A stretch of 64,000 nt of DNA from G963676655 sp963676655 (GTDB lineage: Bacteria; Verrucomicrobiota; Lentisphaeria; Victivallales; Victivallaceae): positions 1,240,001-1,304,000 of the forward strand of contig CAXXKX010000002.1 of assembly GCA_963676655.2 (NCBI GenBank), written 5' to 3'. Below the pieces are notes generated by a model, which ran no database searches, was not told where the DNA came from, and saw only the letters and a program-made list of their open reading frames with translations. A program made the position numbers and the translations under genes. Positions within the stretch are counted from its first letter, which is position 1. Each line of letters opens with the position of its first letter. This document shows positions 17,573 through 26,017 of this stretch, piece by piece.

Positions 17573-19321
17573 ATGCGTTCGGTAAAGATTGAAAATGATA
17601 AAATTATAGTTAACGGTCAACCAGTCAGGCTGATTTCCGGAGCAATGCACTATTTCCGGGTGCATCAGGAACTTTGGCGGGACCGTTTTGAAAAAGCTAA
17701 GGCTATGGGCCTGAATGCGATTGAAACTTATATGCCGTGGAACTTGCACGAGCCGCAAAAAGGTCAATTTGATTTTAACGGGATTCTGGATTTTGAACGC
17801 TATATCAAGCTGGCGGGAGAAATGGGCTTTATGGTGCTTGTCCGTCCCGGTCCGTATATCTGCGCCGAATGGGAGTTCGGCGGCTTTCCCGCCTGGCTTA
17901 CCACGGTTCCAGGTTTGAAACTGCGCTGTTTCAATCAACCGTATTTACAGCAGGTTGAGGATTATTACAACGAAATCCTGCCTCGTCTGAAAAAACTGCA
18001 ATGGAATGAGGGCGGCCCGGTAATCGCCATTCAGGTGGAGAACGAGTACGGCAGTTTCGGGCAGGACAAACAGTATTTACAGTTCATCAAGGACCTGTAC
18101 GATAAACATGGTATGGAGGTCATTCAATTTACTTCGGACGGTCCGACTGATTTGATGCTGACCGGCGGGACTTTGCCGGAGGTCTGGAAAACCGCGAACT
18201 TCGGTTCCAGGCCGACTGAGGCATTCGACAAGCTGCGTGAATACGAATCAGGTCCCGTAATGTGTATGGAGTTCTGGAACGGCTGGTTCGACCATTGGGG
18301 TGAAGAACATCATGTCCGCGGTTTTGACGATGCGGTAAAAAGCCTCAAGGAAATGTTGGGTTCAGGCGCTCATGTCAATTTCTATATGTTCCACGGCGGC
18401 ACTAATTTCGGCTTTCTGAACGGAGCTAACTGTGCCGATGGCGAATATCAGCCGACGGTCGGCAGTTATGACTATGACGCTCCGCTCAGCGAAGCCGGCG
18501 ACCCAAATGCAAAATATCAGGCTTACCGTGAGGTGATTGCCGAATATGTTCCCGGATTATTGGATATTCCAGTTCCGGCGGCATCGACCAAAAAGGCTTA
18601 TGGAAAGGTTAACCTGACGAAGTCCGCTTCACTTTTCGGCAATCTTGAAAATATCGGTAAAATGCATTCGGTTACGCATACGGCGACAATGGAAGAGCTA
18701 GGTCAGAATTTCGGGTTTATTTTATACTCTAAAAAACTTGCCGGTCCGGTTGCAGACGCTACCTTGACGTTACAGCATCCGCGTGACCGGGCCGTGGTAT
18801 TCATCGACGGCAAAGAAACCGCGGTTATCTACCGCAACGATAAAAAGCATTCGCTTGAACTGCAAATCCCCCCGGAAGGCGTTCAGATTGATGTTCTGGT
18901 CGAAAATATGGGCCGGGTTAATTATGGCGACAATATTGGCGATGCGCGCAAAGGGATTGTTGACGGCATCCGGATTAACGGTCAGTTCCAATTCGGTTGG
19001 GATATTTGTCCGCTTCCTATGGATGACCTGTCCGGCCTGAAATTTACTGAAGTCACGGAATGTTCCGGCCCCGGATTTTTCAAGGCGGTTCTTTCAGTCG
19101 ATGAGCCAGGCGATACTTTCCTCAAAGTTCCCGGCGGGAAAAAAGGCGTATGCTGGATCAATGGTTTCAATCTCGGTCGCTATTGGGAAGTCGGTCCGCA
19201 GCAAACCATGTACGTACCGGCTCAGTTGCTGAAAAAAGGCGATAACGAGATAATTGTTTTCGAGCAGCATGCGTTAGCTGAAGCGGCGGTTGAATTTCTG
19301 GCTGAACCGGAGCTTGGTTAA
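17573..19321 (+). CDS. Beta-galactosidase, glycoside hydrolase family 35
   Basis: The start ATG 17573 has GGAG nine bases upstream; an in-frame ATG at 17543 would add ten residues with no ribosome site. 582 residues. The TIM barrel carries SGAMHYFRV, NAIETYMPWNLHEP and RPGPYICAEWEFGG. The acid/base is Glu158 in VENEYGSFG and the nucleophile is Glu233 in MEFWNGWFDHWG. C-terminal beta-sandwich domains include GVCWINGFNLGRYW. No signal peptide: a cytoplasmic exo-beta-galactosidase, probably releasing galactose from oligosaccharides made by the cluster. It is the last gene of the 6.3-19.3 kb plus-strand run. Confidence 0.95.
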   Translation: MRSVKIENDKIIVNGQPVRLISGAMHYFRVHQELWRDRFEKAKAMGLNAIETYMPWNLHEPQKGQFDFNGILDFERYIKLAGEMGFMVLVRPGPYICAEWEFGGFPAWLTTVPGLKLRCFNQPYLQQVEDYYNEILPRLKKLQWNEGGPVIAIQVENEYGSFGQDKQYLQFIKDLYDKHGMEVIQFTSDGPTDLMLTGGTLPEVWKTANFGSRPTEAFDKLREYESGPVMCMEFWNGWFDHWGEEHHVRGFDDAVKSLKEMLGSGAHVNFYMFHGGTNFGFLNGANCADGEYQPTVGSYDYDAPLSEAGDPNAKYQAYREVIAEYVPGLLDIPVPAASTKKAYGKVNLTKSASLFGNLENIGKMHSVTHTATMEELGQNFGFILYSKKLAGPVADATLTLQHPRDRAVVFIDGKETAVIYRNDKKHSLELQIPPEGVQIDVLVENMGRVNYGDNIGDARKGIVDGIRINGQFQFGWDICPLPMDDLSGLKFTEVTECSGPGFFKAVLSVDEPGDTFLKVPGGKKGVCWINGFNLGRYWEVGPQQTMYVPAQLLKKGDNEIIVFEQHALAEAAVEFLAEPELG

Positions 19322-20021
19322 GCGGTTTGTCGTTTTATTAAAAAAAGAAATTTCTGCAAAGCAGTATGATTGTTCCGTGTCGTACGCGGGAGTGGTCCAG
19401 CGAAGAATCGCTTAATACAGAAAACTCCAGGAATGAATTTTCCTGGGAACGCGGACGTCCCGTCCGCACTACAAAGTCTGCCAATTGAAATAGTTAACCG
19501 CCTTCAGAGCGTTGTTGTGAAAAACAATAATCCTAAAAAGCAGTTGACTTATATTTTTTTGATGGCTGTGTTATTGCATCTTGTCCACAAAACATTAGCG
19601 CCTGCCTCAATGAGGCAGGTGGAGAGCGTAAGTATTGGTTGTTAACGTCAATCAGTGATTGAGTAATCTGCCCGTGTGCTTTCGCATCTCGGCGCTTTCA
19701 TCGAAAGCTGCCCTACTATATACGCCCATCAGTTTGCGAGCAATATTGAAAACAGTCAAAAATAGTCAGACAGTTTGATTGTTTAAAAATTGCAAGGTGC
19801 TTACTGTCAGGTCTTTGATTGGTTGTTGATTTGTGGGTGGAGTATTAAGATAAGTCCAGTAATTAATAAAACATCCAATGTTGCCGGATGCCGAATTCAA
19901 GACAGACTGATTAAGAACTAGGTTAAATTGCATTGTCTATTGAAGGTAAACAGGATTGACACTCAGGTAAACCGTGCTATATTTTTTCTTTTCGTTAACA
20001 CAATAAACTCAAGGATAAATC
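19322..20021. other. Intergenic region with several hairpins
   Basis: 700 bp without a convincing gene. Small inverted repeats include CCAGGAA/TTCCTGG (19427-19446), GCGGACG-TCC-CGTCCGC (19451-19467) and CCTGCCTCA-A-TGAGGCAGG (19601-19619). None has a T-tract, so they look like dispersed palindromic elements rather than terminators. A promoter for the next gene lies at 19956-19983. Confidence 0.6.
19956..19983 (+). promoter_or_regulatory. Sigma-70 type promoter
   Basis: TTGACA (19956-19961), 16-bp spacer, TATATT (19978-19983), 38 bp before the ABM protein start; an AAGGA ribosome site follows at 20011. Confidence 0.65.
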
Positions 20022-20327
20022 ATGATACATGTAATCGCATCAATCGAACTCAAAGACGGTTTTAAAGCGGAATTTCTGGAATTATTCAAAGCCAACGTTC
20101 CGAACGTACTGGCGGAAGAAGGCTGTATTGCCTATGCTCCCTGTCTTGACGTTGATACCGGCATTCCGATTCAGGAAAAGAATCCCAACGTTGTTACAAT
20201 CGTTGAAACTTGGGAGAGTGTGGATCACTTGCACAAGCATCTGGGACAGCCGCACATGAAAGATTACGCGGAAAAGACCGCCCACATGAAAGTTGGAACC
20301 ACGCTGAAAGTCCTGGAACCGGCTTAA
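20022..20327 (+). CDS. ABM-domain protein (putative quinol monooxygenase, YgiN-like)
   Basis: 101 residues, a single ferredoxin-like alpha/beta domain of the antibiotic biosynthesis monooxygenase family: MIHVIASIELKDG first strand, EEGCIAYAP, VVTIVETWESVDHLHKHL, then a His-containing helix. Family members oxidise quinols or polyketide-like substrates without cofactor, or serve as small binding proteins. It is monocistronic with its own promoter, converging on the esterase gene with a 4-bp gap between stops. Substrate unknown. Confidence 0.85.
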   Translation: MIHVIASIELKDGFKAEFLELFKANVPNVLAEEGCIAYAPCLDVDTGIPIQEKNPNVVTIVETWESVDHLHKHLGQPHMKDYAEKTAHMKVGTTLKVLEPA

Positions 20328-20331
20328 TCAG

Positions 20332-21156
20332 TCATTCAGGCGGAGCAATCACCGGATCTTCGGACGGGGCAGCGACGTCCAGTCCGAAAAGGTGTTTGTC
20401 AAGAAATTGTGATATGCGTTCTTTCAATTCCGGGATGTCCGGCAGAGAGTGGACTCCATTGACTATCTTTATCAGGTAAGAAGTTGCGCCGGCCTCTCTC
20501 AAGGCCCGGTTTAAGATTACTGACTGCTCATATTCTACAACGGGGTCGTTTTCTCCGTGAATGTTCAAAAAAGGCGGTTCGGTTCCGTCAATATGGTAGA
20601 ATGGTGACGCATCGATGACGGCTTGCATTTTTTCCTGCCTTGTCCCGCCTACGAGTTTTTCCAATGGATTTCCAAGTTCATGATCTTTAAAATGATCCAT
20701 GTTGATGATGTCCATTTGCGAAGGACCGTATTGGTTGATAACCGCTGAAACTGAGGATTTACATTTTACGCCGAGCATTGCCGCCAGATGACCGCCGGCG
20801 GACGATCCCCATACACATATTTTATCGGTATCAATGTTGAATTTGTCTGCGTTTTCGCAAATCCAGTCAATTGCGCTCTTACAGTCTTCCAATTGGGCCG
20901 GCCAGATAGCCTCATCCGATAAACGATAATTAATGGCGATGCCGATTGCCCGGTTGTTCAGATATGGAGCGAGTCTCACGAGTATCTGGTCTTCTTTGCT
21001 GCCGTTCATCCAGGCACCGCCATGAATAAACAAGATGACCGGATAAAGTCCGCCTGTTTTATTTTCGGGATAGGCTATATCCAGGAATTGTCGCGGATTG
21101 GCGCTTCCGGTATAGGAAATATCTTCAAGTAATTTGTAATTATCCGGTAAACACAT
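20332..21156 (-). CDS. Alpha/beta hydrolase, BD-FAE/acetylesterase type
   Basis: 274 residues. FIHGGAW is the oxyanion-hole HGG motif, GSSAGG carries the nucleophile Ser, GENDPVVE the acid Asp and NGVHSLPD the His, a full triad of the BD-FAE/Abhydrolase_3 esterases. No signal peptide. It begins 17 bp after the amidohydrolase with AAGGAAG upstream and ends the minus-strand operon. A deacetylase or feruloyl-type esterase role is possible, but within this operon an aryl ester or amide substrate is equally likely. Confidence 0.85.
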   Translation of the reverse strand: MCLPDNYKLLEDISYTGSANPRQFLDIAYPENKTGGLYPVILFIHGGAWMNGSKEDQILVRLAPYLNNRAIGIAINYRLSDEAIWPAQLEDCKSAIDWICENADKFNIDTDKICVWGSSAGGHLAAMLGVKCKSSVSAVINQYGPSQMDIINMDHFKDHELGNPLEKLVGGTRQEKMQAVIDASPFYHIDGTEPPFLNIHGENDPVVEYEQSVILNRALREAGATSYLIKIVNGVHSLPDIPELKERISQFLDKHLFGLDVAAPSEDPVIAPPE

Positions 21157-21173
21157 TGTTCTTCCTTAGCCGG

Positions 21174-21962
21174 TCAAAGTTCTAGAAATTTTGCGGCGTT
21201 ATCTCCGAGAATCATAGCTTTTTCTTTTTCAGTCAAAGGCAGGGAGCGGACCATGTCAAGGTCCGTCTTTTGATCGCGCCACGGCGAATCGGTGCCGAAA
21301 AATATTTTATCGATACCGTGATTGCGCATCATTTTCACCATCCTTTCCGGAGAGATGAAGCCGCTGGTGTAACCGAGATCGAGATATACAGGAAGTCCGA
21401 TCAGATATTTTTCCACTTCATCCCACATGTTCCAGGAGCCGAAATGGGCGACAACCAACCTCAGTTCCGGATATTTCTTATGAAACTCCGCCACTTCCGC
21501 CGGTGATGTTTTATAGGGCGGCTCGAATGATACGTCTGCTCCCGCATGGGTAATGACAAACATATTGTGTTCAATGCAGGCTGTCCATATTTCCAACATT
21601 CTGGGATCGTCCAGCGTGAACAGCTGAAATTCAGGGTGCAGCTTGATTCCTTTAATCCCGGCCTGTGCCAGTTCCATGATTATCTGAGATTTGTCGGTTG
21701 AATCCGGATGAACCGTGCCCAGCATTATCAGGGGCTGGGTATTATTGGCAAGCGCGAACCGGTTAATGCTTTCGACATTTCCAGGGGAAGTTGCCAGCGG
21801 CAGACAGACTGATATATCCACTCCGGCTTTGCGCATCGATGCTTCCAACCCATGACGTGTGCCGTCGGTAAAGGCTGAAACTCCCGGTGGAGACGCTCCG
21901 AGTTCAATAGCTCGCGGTGCCAGAAAATCCGGATAGAAATGGGTGTGGAAGTCGATAATCAT
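21174..21962 (-). CDS. Amidohydrolase family protein (Amidohydro_2)
   Basis: 262 residues with the metal-dependent TIM-barrel pattern: MIIDFHTHFYP (His6, His8), GIKGIKLHPEF, VITHAG, VVAHFG and the C-terminal FFGTDSPW Asp. This group contains aryl decarboxylases and lactone or amide hydrolases. It begins 5 bp after the ACT gene stop, so translation is probably coupled; its own ribosome site is weak. Substrate unknown; an aromatic acid would suit the ior/paaK neighbours. Confidence 0.85.
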   Translation of the reverse strand: MIIDFHTHFYPDFLAPRAIELGASPPGVSAFTDGTRHGLEASMRKAGVDISVCLPLATSPGNVESINRFALANNTQPLIMLGTVHPDSTDKSQIIMELAQAGIKGIKLHPEFQLFTLDDPRMLEIWTACIEHNMFVITHAGADVSFEPPYKTSPAEVAEFHKKYPELRLVVAHFGSWNMWDEVEKYLIGLPVYLDLGYTSGFISPERMVKMMRNHGIDKIFFGTDSPWRDQKTDLDMVRSLPLTEKEKAMILGDNAAKFLEL

Positions 21963-21967
21963 AGTTT

Positions 21968-22399
21968 TCAGCGCGTGATAACATCGCAGGCCTTGAGAAT
22001 CTTTACTCCCCGGGCCGCCAGAACTTCAGATGCTTCGGCAATATTGTCAAAGCGGAAAATCAATACCGCGTTGTCCTGATTCTTTTCAACAAAGGCGTAC
22101 ATGTATTCAACGTTGATCCCGGCGCTTTGAATGGTTTTCATAACCTCGGCAAAGCCGCCGACCCGATCCGGAACCTCTACCGCTACAACTTCGTTGATTC
22201 TGGCGGTTATTCCGGCCGTTTTCAACGCTTCCAGCGCGGCTTCCGGTTTATCGACAATCATGCGTAGAACCCCGAAATCAGTCGCTTCGGCCAGCGTCAG
22301 GGAACGGATGTTGATGTTGTTTTCCGCGAGATTTGCGGCTACTTCATGGATTTTGCCTGATTCATTTTCGACAAAAACAGAGATTTGTTGGATTAACAT
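21968..22399 (-). CDS. Tandem ACT-domain protein
   Basis: 143 residues forming two ACT folds: about 1-65 (IQQISVFVENESGKIHEVA) and 70-140 (VVAVEVPDRVGGFAEV). ACT domains bind amino acids. Small tandem ACT proteins of this kind commonly sit next to phenylacetate-CoA ligase and indolepyruvate oxidoreductase genes, exactly as here, and are thought to sense aromatic amino acids. A strong GGGAGGGAAAATT site precedes the ATG. It lies between the ligase and amidohydrolase genes, with gaps of 14 and 5 bp. Confidence 0.88.
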   Translation of the reverse strand: MLIQQISVFVENESGKIHEVAANLAENNINIRSLTLAEATDFGVLRMIVDKPEAALEALKTAGITARINEVVAVEVPDRVGGFAEVMKTIQSAGINVEYMYAFVEKNQDNAVLIFRFDNIAEASEVLAARGVKILKACDVITR

Positions 22400-22413
22400 A
22401 ATTTTCCCTCCCG

Positions 22414-23721
22414 TTATTTGTTGATTAATTGACGGCGGTCGATAACGCGTTTCGCTTTACCTTCGCTTCGGGGAATACTCTTCGGATTAACCAGTTTGAC
22501 TTTGGCGTGAATGTTGAGTTCAGAATGCAATTCCCGTTCGATAAACGCCTCGGTTGCCTTGAGATCCTTTATTTCATCTGAAAACAGTTGCTCGTTCATC
22601 TCTACCTGTACTTCCAGATTGTCAAGTTTCCCCTGACGGTCGACTACCAGCTGGTAATGCGGCTCGACCATATCGATCTGGACCAGAACATGTTCAACCT
22701 GTGACGGGAATATATTGACGCCGCGGATAATCAGCATATCGTCGGTTCGGCCAAGGAGACGGTGCATTCTTCGGCTGGTTCGACCGCACGGACACTCGTC
22801 CTGCAGAAAATAGGTAATATCGCGGGTGCGATAACGCAGGATAGGCGTACCTTCTTTAGTTATTGTGGTAATGACCAATTCGCCTTTTTCCCCGGGCTCG
22901 ACCGGGTCGCCGGTTTCAGGATTAATGATTTCCGGATAAAAATGATCCTCGAAAATATGCAGTCCGTCCTGCTGTTCGCATTCCGAGGCTACGCCGGGGC
23001 CGATGATTTCGGTCAGACCGTAAATATCATAGGCTTTCAGGTGCAGTTTGTTTTCAATTTCCCGTCGCATACTTTCGCTCCACGGCTCCGCTCCGAGCAT
23101 GGCGGATTTTAAACTCAGCGACGACATGTCGATGCCTTCTTCTGCCGCGAATTCCGCGATGTAGAGTGAATAGGATGGTGTACAAGTCAAGATGGTACTG
23201 TTGAAGTCCTGCATGATCGTCAGTTGCCGCCGGGTATTGCCGCCGGAAATCGGCAGTACGGTTGCGCCGATTCGCCGTGCGCCGTAATGGGCTCCGAGGC
23301 CGCCGGTGAACAAACCATATCCATAGGCGTTCTGAACCGTGTCGGCGGTAGTACAGCCTCCCATACTCAGGGTGCGGGCCATAACTTCCGACCAGATATC
23401 GAGGTCCTTATCGGTATAGGCGTCGACGACCGGTTTGCCGGTAGTGCCTGAAGAAGTGTGGACTTCCCTGATTTTTTCACGATCCACCGCCAGCAGACCG
23501 AGCGGATAAACCTCGCGCATGTCATCTTTAGTCGTGAACGGCAGTTTGACGATATCGGAGATGTCTTTGATGTCTTCAGGAGCAACCCCGAGTTCACGCA
23601 TTTTGTTCTGGTAGAATGGAACATTGTCGTAGATGTGACGGACAACCTGCTGCAGCCTCCCGGTCTGCAGTTTTCTCAAAGCGTCGCTTTGCATGGTTTC
23701 GTGATCTTTGTCCCAAATCAT
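22414..23721 (-). CDS. paaK: Phenylacetate-CoA ligase family (PaaK-like)
   Basis: 435 residues, the normal PaaK length. The AMP-forming adenylation core shows HTSSGTTGKPVV (phosphate loop), YGYGLFTGGLGAHYG, AYDIYGLTEIIGPGV and the hinge GRTDDMLIIRGVNIFPSQVE. It activates aryl acetates to CoA thioesters. With iorAB upstream it would complete or reverse the route aryl-pyruvate to arylacetyl-CoA to arylacetate. A ribosome site AAGGAAAC precedes the ATG. The start is 2 bp from the iorB stop. Confidence 0.93.
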   Translation of the reverse strand: MIWDKDHETMQSDALRKLQTGRLQQVVRHIYDNVPFYQNKMRELGVAPEDIKDISDIVKLPFTTKDDMREVYPLGLLAVDREKIREVHTSSGTTGKPVVDAYTDKDLDIWSEVMARTLSMGGCTTADTVQNAYGYGLFTGGLGAHYGARRIGATVLPISGGNTRRQLTIMQDFNSTILTCTPSYSLYIAEFAAEEGIDMSSLSLKSAMLGAEPWSESMRREIENKLHLKAYDIYGLTEIIGPGVASECEQQDGLHIFEDHFYPEIINPETGDPVEPGEKGELVITTITKEGTPILRYRTRDITYFLQDECPCGRTSRRMHRLLGRTDDMLIIRGVNIFPSQVEHVLVQIDMVEPHYQLVVDRQGKLDNLEVQVEMNEQLFSDEIKDLKATEAFIERELHSELNIHAKVKLVNPKSIPRSEGKAKRVIDRRQLINK

Positions 23722-23723
23722 TT

Positions 23724-24308
23724 TCAGTTTCCTTTCCAGCTTATTTTTCGACCCTCATCAAATGCCTGTAAATTCATTTCCGCGGTTCCGGCCGGCGCCA
23801 GTTCCTTGATGGCGGCTTCCCAGGCCGGCAAAGGAATTTCCAGCAAATTTGAAACCAGACCTAAAACCGCCACGTTAACCGTTTTCGCATTACCGGTTTT
23901 TTCTTTTAGTTCATCCGGCAGCAGTTCCATGAAATCCAGAGAGTTTTTCCGCAACGTTTCTGCCGTTCCCTCGGGATATTCGTCAACGCCAAAGGGCAGA
24001 ATCCGGTTCTTAATGTAAACGATCTTGCCGTCGGCAGTCGGAAAATCCAGCCAGCGCAAGGTTTCCATTTCTTCCAGTGCGATCAGGATGTCTGCTTCTC
24101 CGGCTGAGATAACCGGGGAATGGATTTTTTCTCCGATTCTCACATGACTGAAAACTGAGCCGCCGCGCTGACTCATGCCGTGAATCTCGCTTTTCTTGAC
24201 ATCGTAACCGCCGTGCATAGCCGCCAGTGAAAGCATATTGCTTGAGGTAATGATTCCTTGTCCGCCGACGCCGACCATTAATATATTTACTGTTTTTGAG
24301 GAGCTCAT
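23724..24308 (-). CDS. iorB: Indolepyruvate ferredoxin oxidoreductase, beta subunit
   Basis: 194 residues of the pyruvate:ferredoxin oxidoreductase gamma-type fold: ILMVGVGGQGIITSSNML at the N-terminus, SEIHGMSQRGGSVFSHVRIG and the GEADILIALEEMETLRWL block. It pairs with IorA to oxidise aryl-pyruvates to arylacetyl-CoA. Its ATG overlaps the iorA stop (ATGA), and AAGGAGG lies just upstream. Confidence 0.93.
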   Translation of the reverse strand: MSSSKTVNILMVGVGGQGIITSSNMLSLAAMHGGYDVKKSEIHGMSQRGGSVFSHVRIGEKIHSPVISAGEADILIALEEMETLRWLDFPTADGKIVYIKNRILPFGVDEYPEGTAETLRKNSLDFMELLPDELKEKTGNAKTVNVAVLGLVSNLLEIPLPAWEAAIKELAPAGTAEMNLQAFDEGRKISWKGN

Positions 24309-25897
24309 GAGGACACCTCCTTGTTTCTCTTGGCTAATCTTTTCTTCAGTATTATGCAGGGGCCTTTGACAACCAGCAGTGACAGCCGGTCGCTTGCAAG
24401 TAAAGTGTCGAGTGCGTCAGCGATTTCATCTTTTTTGTAGGCATTGACGATTTTGCAGTCGGAAGCGTCCATTCCAGCCGCTTCGCACAGCTTGACGTAG
24501 TCGATGGCGACAGTGTTGCTGCCGGAGATGGTTTCGCCTGACAGCGGATTGGGTTGGAGCCCGGTCATCGCTGTTGTGCCGTTATCCAGTACGATCAGCA
24601 GAGTGTGACGCTTATTATAGGCTGCATTGAACAAGCCGGAGATGCCGGAGTGGGCAAAAGTTGAGTCACCCATGATGCCGACCATTTTACCGGCTGCTTT
24701 TTCTCCGCAGGCCATTTCAATTCCCTGACCGACCGTGAATCCGGCTCCCATGTCAAGCAGCGTATGCATTGCGGTAAAAGGCGGCAGAGTCCCGAGTGAA
24801 TAGCAACCGATATCGCCGATTACATCGAGGCCGCGTTCGGCCAGCAAACCGTAAACCGTACGATGCGGGCAGCCCGGACAAAGGGCAGGGGGACGCGGCG
24901 GGATATTGACTTCGTGCTGACGAGGCTGAGTTGTTTCGCCGCTGATTCCGGCGCGGACTATTTCCGGAGTATATTCGCCGATGGCCGGGAAATTTGATTT
25001 GCCGAGGACCTTGAAGCCCATAGCTTTGATCTCAGTCTCAAAAAACGGGTCGAGTTCTTCGATAACATAAACGGTCTGGTACTTTTCGCAGAATTCAGCA
25101 ATAAGTCCGGCGGGCAGGGGATAAACCATACCCAGTTTCAGCACCGGTGCGTCCGGATAACATTCTTTGACGTAGGTGTAAACCGTACCGGAACAGATTA
25201 TCCCGAAATCGCCGGAACCTTCTTCAATCCGGTTGATTGACAATTCGTTGCAATTGGTGGAAAGCCGCTGCATCCGGTCTTCAACGACAACCCGCCGTTT
25301 TTTTGCGTAAAGCGGGATCATCACATATTTCGGAATATCTTTGGTAAAGCCTTCTATCTCCTTTTCGATGCGCTCTTCAGGAGCGACAATACTCATGGAG
25401 TGAGACAATCTCGTAGTAGTCCGGAGAATAATCGGAGTATCGTATTGCTCGCTTATTTCAAAAGCCAGCTTCGTGAAATCTTTCGCTTCCTGTGAATCAG
25501 CAGGTTCAAGCATCGGAATTTTTGCCGCTCTGGCATAGTTTCGACTGTCCTGTTCATTCTGGGACGAGTGCATGCCGGGATCATCGGCGGTAATAATGAC
25601 CAGGCCGCCTTTGATTCCTGTATAAGAGGCGGTGAACATTGGATCGGCGGCGACGTTCATGCCGACATGTTTCATAGTCGCGATGGCTCTCGCTCCGGAG
25701 ATTGCCGCTCCATAGGCGACTTCCAGCCCGACTTTTTCATTGATTGACCATTCGGTTTCGACTTCCGGGTACCCGGAAAGATTTTCCAGAATTTCGGTGG
25801 ATGGCGTACCGGGATATCCGGAGCCGACCTTGACTCCGGCCTCAAACGCACCTCTGGCAATGGCTTCATTGCCGGATAAAAATAGTTTTTTTTCCAA
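24305..25897 (-). CDS. iorA: Indolepyruvate ferredoxin oxidoreductase, alpha subunit, lacking the ferredoxin domain
   Basis: The start is placed at TTG 25897: GGGAGG lies six bases upstream and the protein then begins like known IorA (EKKLFLSGNEAIARGAFEAG). The next upstream candidate, TTG 25915, would contain the ribosome site. 530 residues: a pyrimidine-binding domain (GSGYPGTPSTEIL, MKHVGMNVAADP), a middle domain, and the TPP-binding domain (CPGCPHRTVYGLL, GDIGCYSLG, MGDSTFAHSG, LDNGTTAMTG). The C-terminal two-[4Fe-4S] ferredoxin domain of archaeal IorA (about 640 residues) is absent; the protein stops right at iorB. Electron transfer may therefore need a separate ferredoxin. Confidence 0.93.
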   Translation of the reverse strand: MEKKLFLSGNEAIARGAFEAGVKVGSGYPGTPSTEILENLSGYPEVETEWSINEKVGLEVAYGAAISGARAIATMKHVGMNVAADPMFTASYTGIKGGLVIITADDPGMHSSQNEQDSRNYARAAKIPMLEPADSQEAKDFTKLAFEISEQYDTPIILRTTTRLSHSMSIVAPEERIEKEIEGFTKDIPKYVMIPLYAKKRRVVVEDRMQRLSTNCNELSINRIEEGSGDFGIICSGTVYTYVKECYPDAPVLKLGMVYPLPAGLIAEFCEKYQTVYVIEELDPFFETEIKAMGFKVLGKSNFPAIGEYTPEIVRAGISGETTQPRQHEVNIPPRPPALCPGCPHRTVYGLLAERGLDVIGDIGCYSLGTLPPFTAMHTLLDMGAGFTVGQGIEMACGEKAAGKMVGIMGDSTFAHSGISGLFNAAYNKRHTLLIVLDNGTTAMTGLQPNPLSGETISGSNTVAIDYVKLCEAAGMDASDCKIVNAYKKDEIADALDTLLASDRLSLLVVKGPCIILKKRLAKRNKEVSS

Positions 25898-26017
25898 AAT
25901 TTGCCTCCCGAGCAATTTTATAATAGTATTATAACCAGCATAAAAGCCGGAACGAAAAGTTCAATATCTCCGCTCAAGAAAATTTTTGATTATACTTCAG
26001 TGATGAGTCAGACGGCT

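Noticed and set aside
19370..19645. 91-codon plus-strand frame
   Set aside because: It spans several palindromes, has no ribosome site and no protein-like pattern.
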